Assembly (NCBI RefSeq): GCF_002217395.1
Contig: NZ_MUHD01000044.1
Location: 1-54,429 of the forward strand
DNA: 54,429 bases
Direction of reading: 5' to 3'
From: Flavobacterium plurextorum
Lineage (GTDB): Bacteria > Bacteroidota > Bacteroidia > Flavobacteriales > Flavobacteriaceae
Positions within the stretch are counted from its first letter, which is position 1. Each line of letters opens with the position of its first letter. The position numbers were made by a program, and so were the translations under genes. Shown here one piece after another: positions 34,770 through 43,343 of the stretch. A model generated the notes under the pieces. The model ran no database searches. It was not told the origin of the DNA and saw only the letters and a program-made list of their open reading frames with translations.

Positions 34770-35870
34770 TTAATGCATTCTGTTTTTAGCATTGGTTATA
34801 AGTTCATTCATACTATTAACCCATCTTTCTGAAGAATATAATTCTGAAGAAAATTCAGGAATCTCAAACTTTTCATTTAAAAAATCATTTATTGCATCAA
34901 CCCATTCTGAAACGAAATGTGGGTTTTCAATCAATCGTCCAAGTTTTCCATATTGCAAAACTTCTGGAACTCCTCCCATTGCAGATGCTATACAATGATT
35001 ACCACAGTGCAAAGCTTCGATTAAACTTAACCCGAAACCTTCTTGCCACAAGGTAGGAAAGAGATAGCAATCTGACGCTTGATAATATTCTGGGAGATCA
35101 TTATTTGGGATTTTGCCTAAAAATTTTACTCCATCAATATCTTCTCTAAATTCGCATCCAATAACAATCAATATTATATTCTTTTCTGACTTGTATATTT
35201 TTTTCCAAGCTTCCAAAACAATATGCAATCCTTTTTTTGGTCGGTCTTGCGAACACCAAACAAAGACTTTTTTATCATCAAACCCAAATTTTTGTTTTAA
35301 TTCCTGCTTTTGTAAAACCGAAACTCTTTTAAATTTATTGGTATCTACACCATTGTAAAGAATAGAAAAATGACTGGGCAGAATATTAATTATTTTTTTA
35401 TACTGTTTGTAACTATCATGTGTCAAAACGACCAATTCATTTATCAATTCATAAAAATTTGATCCTGAATTTAGTTGGGCGTATGGCGAAAAACCGTGAT
35501 AAAAAAACTGAATATAACAATTCTTCGAAATCCCTTTTAAAGAGAGGTAATCTTTAAGAGGTTTAACCATCCCATAATTATCAATAATTTGAATTATATA
35601 ATTTTCATTTGGAACTATTATCTTATCTAAAGCTTGTAAATATTCAACCTTTTTTTTCTTAAAAATTTTATTTTGAATTCTATTCCAAAATGTTGACTTC
35701 ACGAAACTATATTTTACATTCTGAAACAAGGTTTCTGGTTTGGGACAAACTATATAATCTATTTCATGATTTTTCTCTAAATAGTTTTTATATAGTGTTG
35801 TCCAACTTCCAATTTTTGAAAAAGGAAGAGGCACTTGCGAAAGTAAAATAACTTTTATAGGATTACTCAT
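34770..35870 (-). CDS. Glycosyltransferase, GT4-like
   Basis: A GT-B transferase of 366 residues that starts NPIKVILLSQVPLPFSKIGS. The donor half contains VWCSQDRPKKGLHIVLEAW near 210 and the E-x7-E motif PTLWQEGFGLSLIEALHCG near 272, followed by GGVPEVLQYG. The N-terminal acceptor half is Lys- and Asn-rich. The start overlaps the GT2 gene by 4 nt and neuA follows directly. Being the gene next to neuA, it is a candidate to act on or with the sialylated unit, but nothing in the sequence proves that. Confidence 0.84.
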   Translation of the reverse strand: MSNPIKVILLSQVPLPFSKIGSWTTLYKNYLEKNHEIDYIVCPKPETLFQNVKYSFVKSTFWNRIQNKIFKKKKVEYLQALDKIIVPNENYIIQIIDNYGMVKPLKDYLSLKGISKNCYIQFFYHGFSPYAQLNSGSNFYELINELVVLTHDSYKQYKKIINILPSHFSILYNGVDTNKFKRVSVLQKQELKQKFGFDDKKVFVWCSQDRPKKGLHIVLEAWKKIYKSEKNIILIVIGCEFREDIDGVKFLGKIPNNDLPEYYQASDCYLFPTLWQEGFGLSLIEALHCGNHCIASAMGGVPEVLQYGKLGRLIENPHFVSEWVDAINDFLNEKFEIPEFSSELYSSERWVNSMNELITNAKNRMH

Positions 35871-36898
35871 GTTCTCTCAGTATATTCTATCGCTTCTTGT
35901 TTAGAGAGACCTTTCAATCTTAAACAATACAACCAGATTTTTTTTCTAGTAATAACTTTCGCAAGCAAAGTGTATTGGAACAAAAATTTTATTTTAGAAA
36001 ATTTATTTTTTTTTGCTGTAATGGCTGATTGTGGAAAAAAATCATTTGGTTTTATTGCAGCCAAAATTTCCGCCATCCATTGCTCTTCTACGTTTCCTAA
36101 GTGATAAGCAAAATTATCTTCTGTAGATAATCTCCACATTCCTTTTTTCACCACTGGAAGATCTAATAGTTTTTCTTCACTGTCGCCGCCAAGCATAAAA
36201 TTGGAATATTTTACATCAACTTTTTCAAAAACTTCTTTTCTATAAGTTGTAATAAAGTGACCCGCGCCAACAACAGCTCTAAAATTACCATTAGCAACAG
36301 TAAGATATTTTTCTAGATGACAACTTTTGTACATATCAGGGTTTCCAACACTTTTTGCAAATGCTCGTAAAGCATTCGGATTTTTTACTTTTGTAAAACA
36401 TAATGATTTTGAAAACAGCAAATCAAACCAAATATTAAACGTGTGATTTTTTAAAGATCTTGATGAAGGTGTAGGACAAACTGCTCCTGTTTTTGGGAAT
36501 TTTTCAAAGACTTTGTATGTTTCTTCCTGCCAGTCTTTTAAAAAAAGAACATCACAATCGGCAATGGTAATAAACTCAAAATCTTGTCCAATAAATCCTT
36601 TTAAGACTGCGTTCAGCTTTCCGATATTTGTAGTATGAATTACTTCATGTATCTTCCCTGTTTTATGTAGTTCATTCAAATAGTCTGTTACCTTATTTTC
36701 ACTTCCATTATTTACAAGTGTAATATAGGTCTTTGAATGAATTGTTTTCAGCAACGATTCCAGACAATATTTCAAGATCACAAAACTATCTTTAAAATAC
36801 TTTTCATCATTTGGAATATAAATTGGTAAAACCACTTGATGAAAGTAATTGGATTGAGCTATTTTTTTGTCTTTTTCAGGGTTAAAACCTATTCGCAT
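35867..36898 (-). CDS. Glycosyltransferase, GT2-like (GT-A fold)
   Basis: A GT-A type transferase of 343 residues. The nucleotide-sugar half contains LVNNGSENKVTDYLNEL, HTTNIGKLNAVLKGF and the metal-binding IADCDVLFLKDW near 122 (D-x-D). The C-terminal half has VVGAGHFITTYRKEVFEKV and LGGDSEEKLLDL. No membrane helix. It opens an ATGA-overlapped run with the GT4 gene downstream. A 117-nt gap separates it from the GT2 gene upstream, in which I see no promoter. Donor unknown. Confidence 0.8.
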   Translation of the reverse strand: MRIGFNPEKDKKIAQSNYFHQVVLPIYIPNDEKYFKDSFVILKYCLESLLKTIHSKTYITLVNNGSENKVTDYLNELHKTGKIHEVIHTTNIGKLNAVLKGFIGQDFEFITIADCDVLFLKDWQEETYKVFEKFPKTGAVCPTPSSRSLKNHTFNIWFDLLFSKSLCFTKVKNPNALRAFAKSVGNPDMYKSCHLEKYLTVANGNFRAVVGAGHFITTYRKEVFEKVDVKYSNFMLGGDSEEKLLDLPVVKKGMWRLSTEDNFAYHLGNVEEQWMAEILAAIKPNDFFPQSAITAKKNKFSKIKFLFQYTLLAKVITRKKIWLYCLRLKGLSKQEAIEYTERT

Positions 36899-37015
36899 TT
36901 AATTTTTTATGACTTTTTAGTATTCTTAAATAGTTTAATACTACAGTTAAAGCTTCGCTTTCTAAATAAGAATAAGTTACTATCTATTTGTTTCGCATCT
37001 TGTTAACTATAAGCC

Positions 37016-37879
37016 TTAAAAATATTTATTCAATAAATAATTTGCTCTGATCCAAAGTTCAATTTTTCTGATCTTTATTTGTTCATTTTCATTTACCATA
37101 TTCCATCTTCTTATATGCTTATTCAGCAATATCACTTTTATCAAATGAATTTTAAAGGGATTCTTAATTTTCATTCGTTTGAAATTATGATACATTTTCT
37201 TTTCTATGCCAAGGTATTTGTGATATTGAAGCGAAAGTCTATTCGGATCATTATATTCTCTATAAAAAGCCAAAGGTTCATTTATATAATATACTTTATG
37301 TCTATAGAACATACGTTGATAAAAATCAATATCTTCTCCCACTTTAATACTTTCATCAAATAATAGATCCGGCTGGAAAACCTTTTTTCTAATTAAAGGT
37401 GTTGGAGATTTAACAACCCATAAACATAACGCATTCCAAAAAACATATCCAGATCGTTTATCTATTTTGTTTTGTGCAGCTCCTAAATATTCTCCCGTTA
37501 ACTTTCCATTTTTATCTACTACTGCAACAGCGGAATGTACACAGTCGACAGAACGATTTTTATTTAATATGTTAACCTGTTTCTCAATTTTGAAATTCTC
37601 CCAAAAATCATCATCATCTAAAAACGCAATATATTCTCCTTTTGCAAGCTTAATTCCATAATTTCTTGCTGATGATAATCCTCCATTTGATTTGAAATGA
37701 TAACTACAATTAGAAAATTTTGCACAAATATCTTGAGCATAATTGTTCACAGAACCATCATCAATAACTAATATTTCAATATTTGAGTAAGATTGATTTA
37801 CCACTGATTGAATAGCTGTTTGCAGATACTCCTTTCGGTTATATGTTGTTATAATAACTGTTACTAAAGGGAAAATCAT
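37016..37879 (-). CDS. Glycosyltransferase family 2
   Basis: An inverting GT-A transferase of 287 residues. The N-terminus VTVIITTYNRKEYLQTAIQS is the family opening. It continues with EILVIDDGSVN, GLSSARNYGIKLAKGEYIA and the metal-binding FLDDDDFW near residue 93. KVGEDIDFYQRMFYRH near 175 is the acceptor-side ED motif. The C-terminal 60 residues are basic. The start overlaps the upstream GT2 gene by 4 nt. Sugar specificity cannot be read. Confidence 0.88.
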   Translation of the reverse strand: MIFPLVTVIITTYNRKEYLQTAIQSVVNQSYSNIEILVIDDGSVNNYAQDICAKFSNCSYHFKSNGGLSSARNYGIKLAKGEYIAFLDDDDFWENFKIEKQVNILNKNRSVDCVHSAVAVVDKNGKLTGEYLGAAQNKIDKRSGYVFWNALCLWVVKSPTPLIRKKVFQPDLLFDESIKVGEDIDFYQRMFYRHKVYYINEPLAFYREYNDPNRLSLQYHKYLGIEKKMYHNFKRMKIKNPFKIHLIKVILLNKHIRRWNMVNENEQIKIRKIELWIRANYLLNKYF

Positions 37880-38799
37880 TTATGCAAAAGTTTCGAAATA
37901 AAATACTGAATCAATTTATAAAAATATAATCTTCTTAGATTCTCCTCAGATTGAATGCTTTGGATACTGGAAGTATTTAAAAAATCTTTTTTATGAGTCC
38001 AAATATAATACCTGATATAATGATCTATAAAATACTTATACTTACCTGTTTGTTTAAAATAATTCAAGTATTTCGCTTTTTCATGATAAACAGTTTCCAA
38101 TTTATTTTTCTGCAAAAATGATGAAGTCGAACCTTCATGTCTTCGGAAAAAGTTCAAGTTTTTATTTAGAAATGCAAATGAATTGTTTTGCAACAAATAT
38201 GACCAAAGAAAAATATCTGAACACAATCTATTATTAAAAATTTCTGACGGAATAATGCACTTGGGTTTTCTAAAAACGACAGAACTTCCATTGGTAATAA
38301 ATGTATTAAATGGCATTCTATTAAAAAAAACACTATTATCTATAATTCTATATTTGTCTTTTTTTACAGCTAATTCTTGAGTTCTATTTTCCGAGTTGTA
38401 TATGATCTTACTATTTTCTATATAATTGCTTCCGCAAAAGGCCAAAACAGTTTCTTGACTATGCTCTAAAATGGCAACTAAATTCTCTAAAAACTCCGGT
38501 TCACAAAAATCATCAGTTTCTGCAATCCAAACATATTCGGTTTCTGCTAATTCAATTCCCTTTTGCCAAGACTTATATCCACTACCCGAATTTTCTTTAT
38601 TTGTAATAAAATGTTTTACATTAAAATGTGGGTGTTTTTTTAAAAAATCTACAATAATTTCACAACTATTATCTGTTGATTTGTCATCAATAATTATTGC
38701 TTCCCAATCTGTGTAAGTTTGCTTAGAAATACTTTCTAATCTATCATTAATAAAATCCTGATGATTATAACTTGGCAGTACAATAGTTACTTTTGCCAT
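37876..38799 (-). CDS. Glycosyltransferase family 2
   Basis: A GT-A transferase of 307 residues opening MAKVTIVLPSYNHQDFIND. It has AIIIDDKSTDNSCEI, then SGSGYKSWQKGIELAETEYV and the metal site WIAETDDFCEP near 93. The C-terminal part has NRLCSDIFLWSYLLQ and FFRRHEGSTSSF, typical of small GT2 enzymes in polysaccharide clusters. It overlaps the next GT2 gene by 4 nt. The 193-nt gap before it (38800-38992) is AT-rich and shows no gene, promoter or hairpin I can support. Confidence 0.87.
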   Translation of the reverse strand: MAKVTIVLPSYNHQDFINDRLESISKQTYTDWEAIIIDDKSTDNSCEIIVDFLKKHPHFNVKHFITNKENSGSGYKSWQKGIELAETEYVWIAETDDFCEPEFLENLVAILEHSQETVLAFCGSNYIENSKIIYNSENRTQELAVKKDKYRIIDNSVFFNRMPFNTFITNGSSVVFRKPKCIIPSEIFNNRLCSDIFLWSYLLQNNSFAFLNKNLNFFRRHEGSTSSFLQKNKLETVYHEKAKYLNYFKQTGKYKYFIDHYIRYYIWTHKKDFLNTSSIQSIQSEENLRRLYFYKLIQYFISKLLHK

Positions 38800-38992
38800 T
38801 TTAAAATTATATTTTGAGATATTTTATTAACTAAACCTCTTAAAAGAAACAAAATAGTAATGTCGTTCTGTTGCATGTAAAATAAAAATTATCTGTTTTT
38901 TTTATCGCTATACAAATTAAGTTAGTATTTTCTATCTCTAAAATTGTCTACAGTTTCTTTTAAAAATCACTCTTTTTAGTAAAAGCCGAAAA

Positions 38993-40489
38993 TCATTTCA
39001 AAACTTTTGTTTTAACTTTTTCCAAAATCAAACTTGGCTTCTTATAGTTTTTCTTAACAAAAACTATTACTTTATAAAACATAAACGAAAATTTAAATAC
39101 TCTACTATTCTCATAATCCTGTTTTTGTTTTTTTAAATTCAAATATGAATTTCTATAAAATATCATTTTATTTTGCAATGTAAGCACGTTATTTGCTTGT
39201 GCGTTACTATGCTGTCTATATTCAAAATTAGTATTCGAAGCTTTTTTGGCATTCCAACCTTTTTCTACAATTCTTTTAAAAAGATTGTAATCTTCAGGCA
39301 TTTTTGTTTGAATATAGCCCTGTACACTCTCATATGCTTCACGTCTAAACATTGAAGAACCATGAATAATATTTGATTCTCTTAAAACATCTAACAACTC
39401 ATCTCTTGATTTTGTTTCTGGGAAAAAAACTTTAAAATGACTGCTACTGACAATTCCTCCTTGACTAGTCTCTGATAGCCCTTCATAAGTTAACTTCGCT
39501 CGCGGGCCAAAAAATGCATAATCAGAATAAGCAATACCAGTTTTTTTGTCTTGTGCTAGAATTTTCATTAATTCTTCAACATAATTACTTATTAATTTGT
39601 TATCAGCACCAAGAAAAAAAACAAAATCACCTGTAGTCATTTTTATTGCTTTATTAAAGTGGTTAACTATGCCTAGGTTGATCTCATTCCTGTTATATCT
39701 AATAAGTTTGGGATATCTTCGAGTATATTCTTCCGCAATAATTTGTGTTTCATCAGTTGAACAATCGTCAGAAATTAAAATTTCATTTGGAACAATTGTC
39801 TGCTTTAATACTGATTCTACTGCCTCAATTAGAAAGCTTCCATAATTATAACATGGAATAATACAAGTAATTTTATTATCTGTTAAAGAAGTACCATCTT
39901 CAACAGTTAGTCTGTTTAATTGATACTTATCCACTCCATTACCTTGATTACAAGATAAAGCTCCTTTAAATCTTAATTTAACTTCTTTTAAAACTAAATC
40001 GTTAAACTCTCCATGTGGATATGCAAACCAATCAAATCCATCTTTATCTAACTTTCTAATCTCATCTGGAATCTCTAATTCATTTACTATGAAATCTAGA
40101 TCAACTACTTCTTTTAAATTTGGATGACTTCTTGTATGCCATTGTAATCTTCCTCCTCCTTCAACGAGTTTTAAAAGTTCGAACGAATTTGTAAAGTCTG
40201 CTAGTGGTTCAACTTTATCAAAAGAATTATCACTATCTAGATAATCAGATGTCAAAAAAAGCTCAAAAGGATAATTAAAATGTTTTAAAATTGGTAATGC
40301 ATATTCATAGACATTTTTATAAATACCATCAAATGTTATTACAACATGATCCTTATTTTCTGAATCATAATCATTTAAATAAACAATTTTTTTACTTGAC
40401 AATTCAACCATTTGTCTATAAAATTCATTAACGGAAACCCACCACATTGTAGGAGTATCAGGATGAATTTTATGATACATTAAAATCAT
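38993..40489 (-). CDS. Polysaccharide deacetylase-like/GT2 fusion protein
   Basis: A two-domain protein of 498 residues. Residues 1-200 look like a NodB-type deacetylase: MILMYHKIHP, ITFDGIYKNVYEYALPIL at 51-68, HTRSH at 118-122 (the two metal His), and FAYPHGEF near 155. In the canonical TFDDGY motif the second Asp is a metal ligand; here it is Gly55, so catalysis is doubtful. Residues 205-470 are a GT2 domain: ITCIIPCYNYGSFLIEAVES, ILISDDCSTDET, and FFLGADNKL where an Asp-rich motif is usual, then MPEDYNLFKR. No signal peptide, so the deacetylase half lies in the cytosol. It overlaps the methyltransferase gene by 4 nt. Confidence 0.82.
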   Translation of the reverse strand: MILMYHKIHPDTPTMWWVSVNEFYRQMVELSSKKIVYLNDYDSENKDHVVITFDGIYKNVYEYALPILKHFNYPFELFLTSDYLDSDNSFDKVEPLADFTNSFELLKLVEGGGRLQWHTRSHPNLKEVVDLDFIVNELEIPDEIRKLDKDGFDWFAYPHGEFNDLVLKEVKLRFKGALSCNQGNGVDKYQLNRLTVEDGTSLTDNKITCIIPCYNYGSFLIEAVESVLKQTIVPNEILISDDCSTDETQIIAEEYTRRYPKLIRYNRNEINLGIVNHFNKAIKMTTGDFVFFLGADNKLISNYVEELMKILAQDKKTGIAYSDYAFFGPRAKLTYEGLSETSQGGIVSSSHFKVFFPETKSRDELLDVLRESNIIHGSSMFRREAYESVQGYIQTKMPEDYNLFKRIVEKGWNAKKASNTNFEYRQHSNAQANNVLTLQNKMIFYRNSYLNLKKQKQDYENSRVFKFSFMFYKVIVFVKKNYKKPSLILEKVKTKVLK

Positions 40490-41010
40490 TTCGAATATAT
40501 TTCTAAATTATGGGTAAATTCTCTATAATTATAATAGAGTTGATTTATTTTAAAATATGGAAACTGTGAAGAATACCATTCATTTATATGGACCGAGATT
40601 AAAATTCCATCTTGCTTTAAAATTTTATCAATCAGTAAATAAATTAAAGAAGAAGATTTTCCAATATACTGAGGATACAAAACCCCTGTTATAATTACTA
40701 AATCAAATTTAATTTCGAACATTTTTTCAATTTCAAAAATAGACCCTGTCGAATAATCAACTTTTTTATTATTCTTTCTAGCGTATTTTATCGCTTTTTC
40801 CGAAATATCAACTCCATAGATATTTTTACCTGGCAAATCATTTGTGATAAATCCTTGTCCACATCCTATATCTAGGACGTTTTCATATTCTCTTTTAGGA
40901 ATTTGATCTAAGAGGATTATCTTTCTTAAATGATCCTGAGAATTATTATTATATCCCCATGGATCCTCAGTGTCATTCCATTCATCCAGATCGTTAATTT
41001 TTTGCAACAT
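40486..41010 (-). CDS. Class I SAM-dependent methyltransferase
   Basis: A small Rossmann-fold methyltransferase of 174 residues. The SAM-binding motif I is VLDIGCGQGFITNDL near 45, followed by IYGVDISEKAIKYAR (acidic residue of motif II) and FDLVIITGVLYPQ (motif post-I/IV). The opening segment DEWNDTEDPWGYNNN is typical of sugar-cluster enzymes. Its first 17 nt overlap the end of the Wzt-like gene and its end overlaps the deacetylase/GT2 fusion by 4 nt. A role in methylating the growing or finished glycan is likely by context; the target atom is unknown. Confidence 0.85.
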   Translation of the reverse strand: MLQKINDLDEWNDTEDPWGYNNNSQDHLRKIILLDQIPKREYENVLDIGCGQGFITNDLPGKNIYGVDISEKAIKYARKNNKKVDYSTGSIFEIEKMFEIKFDLVIITGVLYPQYIGKSSSLIYLLIDKILKQDGILISVHINEWYSSQFPYFKINQLYYNYREFTHNLEIYSK

Positions 41011-42262
41011 CTTTTTTCATCCAGTTATGTTCTACGCTTATCATTCCCCATTCTGGGTTTATAGTTTTACCAGTACCAAATACATCATTCTCTTCAACAC
41101 TAAATTCATCTACACTTTCAATATAATCTTCCAATCCAAATATAGAGCTTACAAAGCAATTTAAAATATAACTTCCTTTAACTAAGGGTATATTTGGAAT
41201 CTCACATATAACGACTCCAGACTTAGGAATATCATTTAATTGATTTTTAAATGTAGATGATAAACTAATGATTCTATTTTCTTTAAAATCCCATATACTA
41301 ACTCCAAACTCATTTACAAGAAATTCATCTGCAATTGTCTCATAAACTATCTCAATTTTCATATTAAGGCCAGTCATTATTTTGTCAGCATCAATAATTT
41401 TTACTTTAACAATTTTTACATTTCCTGATCCTACCCTGTCTTTCCTGTCAATTAAGTCTAAATTATTTCTTTTCACAGATAAATATCTGTCAATAGCTTC
41501 ATCTATTTTTCCTTGAAATACCAATTCGCCATGTTCCAAAACAATTCCTCTAGTACACAAACTCTTTACAGCAGCCATATTGTGGCTAACAAATAAAACC
41601 GTTCTGCCTTCACCTTTAGAAATGTCCTGCATCTTACCGATTGCTTTCTTCTGAAACTCTGCATCTCCAACTGCTAAAACCTCATCAATAACTAAAATTT
41701 CAGGCTCTAAAAAAGCTGCTACAGCAAAGGCAAGACGAACAGTCATCCCTGAACTATATCTTTTTACAGGAGTGTCTATATAGCGCTCGCAACCTGAAAA
41801 TTCGATAATTTCGTTTAGTTTTAAGGTAATTTCTTTTTTAGTCATTCCAAGAATAGCACCATTTAAAAAAATGTTTTCTCTTCCTGTCATTTCTCCGTTA
41901 AATCCAGTACCGACTTCTAACAATGAAGCAATACGTCCACGAGATTTTATACTGCCAGTAGTTGGCGCCGTAACTTTCGATAGGATTTTAAGAAGTGTAG
42001 ACTTCCCTGCTCCATTTTTACCAATAATTGCTAAAACTTCTCCGCGTTTAACTTCAAAGTTTATATTCTGCAAAGCCCAAACATAGTCTGAAGTTCCTTT
42101 AGTAGAACGATCATTAGTTTCTCCTATTTTTAAATAAGGATCTTCCTTCCCTCTTAACTTGTACCACCAACGATTTAGATCATGGCTTATGGTTCCAGTA
42201 CCAACTTGTCCTAAACGATACTGTTTAGAAATATTTTCAACCTTTAAAATAATGTCTTTCAA
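40994..42262 (-). CDS. wzt: Polysaccharide ABC exporter ATPase with C-terminal domain (Wzt-like)
   Basis: The ATPase subunit of an ABC-2 type glycan exporter. Walker A GKNGAGKST lies at 81-89, the signature is YSSGMTVRLAFAVAAF near 168, and Walker B is ILVIDEVLAVGDAEF near 190. After residue 250 comes an extra domain of about 170 residues with beta-strand character, like the carbohydrate-binding C-terminus of Wzt that recognises the finished chain end. Short TagH/KpsT-type ATPases lack it. wzm is 39 nt upstream and the methyltransferase overlaps the end by 17 nt, a pairing that suggests chain-end recognition. Confidence 0.92.
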   Translation of the reverse strand: MKDIILKVENISKQYRLGQVGTGTISHDLNRWWYKLRGKEDPYLKIGETNDRSTKGTSDYVWALQNINFEVKRGEVLAIIGKNGAGKSTLLKILSKVTAPTTGSIKSRGRIASLLEVGTGFNGEMTGRENIFLNGAILGMTKKEITLKLNEIIEFSGCERYIDTPVKRYSSGMTVRLAFAVAAFLEPEILVIDEVLAVGDAEFQKKAIGKMQDISKGEGRTVLFVSHNMAAVKSLCTRGIVLEHGELVFQGKIDEAIDRYLSVKRNNLDLIDRKDRVGSGNVKIVKVKIIDADKIMTGLNMKIEIVYETIADEFLVNEFGVSIWDFKENRIISLSSTFKNQLNDIPKSGVVICEIPNIPLVKGSYILNCFVSSIFGLEDYIESVDEFSVEENDVFGTGKTINPEWGMISVEHNWMKKDVAKN

Positions 42263-42301
42263 TTTTAGAATAAACTAGATATAAAAATTATCAAACTCTC
42301 T

Positions 42302-43168
42302 TTAAACTGTATCTATAAAACTTTTCTCGGTTTTATTAAAAGTTAAAAGACCTATGAAAAAAATAGCGATAGTAACCGAAACTGTATAAACTAGTCCTAA
42401 AACTGAAACTTCACCAACATTTAAAAGCATACATCTTGAAGCTTCAATTATATAAGCAAGTGGATTATACTCAACAATCCATCCGTAATCTGGCAGTTTA
42501 TTTTTCACTAATTCCATCGGATACATTACAGCCGACAAATACATTAATAATTGGATTCCGAAACTTACCAAATAACTAAAGTCTCGATACTTAGTGACCA
42601 TTGATGAAATCAGCATTCCTAACCCTAACCCCAAAATTCCCATAGTGATAACCAGCAAAGGGAAAAACAATACAAAGCTATTTAAAATTAAATTTGCCCC
42701 CTTAAAATAATAGAATATATAAAATGCGATAAAAATTAAAAACTGGATCCCGAATTTAATCAAGTTTGAAATGACAACTGATAATGGGCTAATTATTCTT
42801 GGAAAATAGACTTTACCAAAAATGCTTGCATTTGCTTTAAAAGTGTCTGAAGTTCCATTCAAACAGGCAGTAAAATAATTCCACATTGTAATTCCTGCCA
42901 AATTAAACAAAAAAGGAGGTACAGAACCCGTATTGATTCCCGCTACATTATTAAAAATAATGGTAAAAGTAACTGATGTGAATAAAGGCTGTATTAAATA
43001 CCAAAGCGGCCCTAAAATAGTCTGCTTATAAACTGTTATTATGTCTCTTTTTACAAAAAGAAACAATAGATCTTTATATTGCCAAACCTCTTTAAGATTT
43101 AGAGAGAGAAATTTATTTTTTGGTTTTATCTCGAACAACCAATCATCAGCCAAATTTGACTTGTTCAT
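42302..43168 (-). CDS. wzm: Polysaccharide ABC exporter permease (Wzm-like)
   Basis: The membrane subunit that moves undecaprenyl-linked glycan across the inner membrane. About six helices cover residues 50-285. The conserved ABC-2 segments are YKQTILGPLWYLIQPLF near 45 and VTKYRDFSYLVSFGIQLLMY near 192, followed by YNPLAYIIEASRCML. Length 288 fits. It precedes wzt by 39 nt. A terminator-like hairpin lies 104-136 nt upstream of its start, between it and the dehydratase gene, but I found no promoter of its own. Confidence 0.92.
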   Translation of the reverse strand: MNKSNLADDWLFEIKPKNKFLSLNLKEVWQYKDLLFLFVKRDIITVYKQTILGPLWYLIQPLFTSVTFTIIFNNVAGINTGSVPPFLFNLAGITMWNYFTACLNGTSDTFKANASIFGKVYFPRIISPLSVVISNLIKFGIQFLIFIAFYIFYYFKGANLILNSFVLFFPLLVITMGILGLGLGMLISSMVTKYRDFSYLVSFGIQLLMYLSAVMYPMELVKNKLPDYGWIVEYNPLAYIIEASRCMLLNVGEVSVLGLVYTVSVTIAIFFIGLLTFNKTEKSFIDTV

Positions 43169-43271
43169 TATTACTTTTTATTATTAAAAAAAGGTTCAAG
43201 AAAAAATTATTAAAAGTCTTACACCGTTTAAATTAACAGGATTTTTATTCTTTGAAATTTATTTAAAATGC

Positions 43272-43304
43272 AAAAAAGGCGTTTTATAAAAAAACACCTT
43301 TTTT
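43272..43304 (-). terminator. Terminator-like hairpin between dehydratase and exporter genes
   Basis: A 14-bp stem with one mismatch (43272-43285 with 43291-43304) is followed by TTTTTT-containing sequence on the minus strand, as the stem itself ends in six T. It lies 40 nt after the dehydratase stop and splits the locus into two parts. Confidence 0.65.
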
Positions 43305-43343
43305 CTTACTAGAACAATTCTTTTAATCGTTTGATGAAAACAC

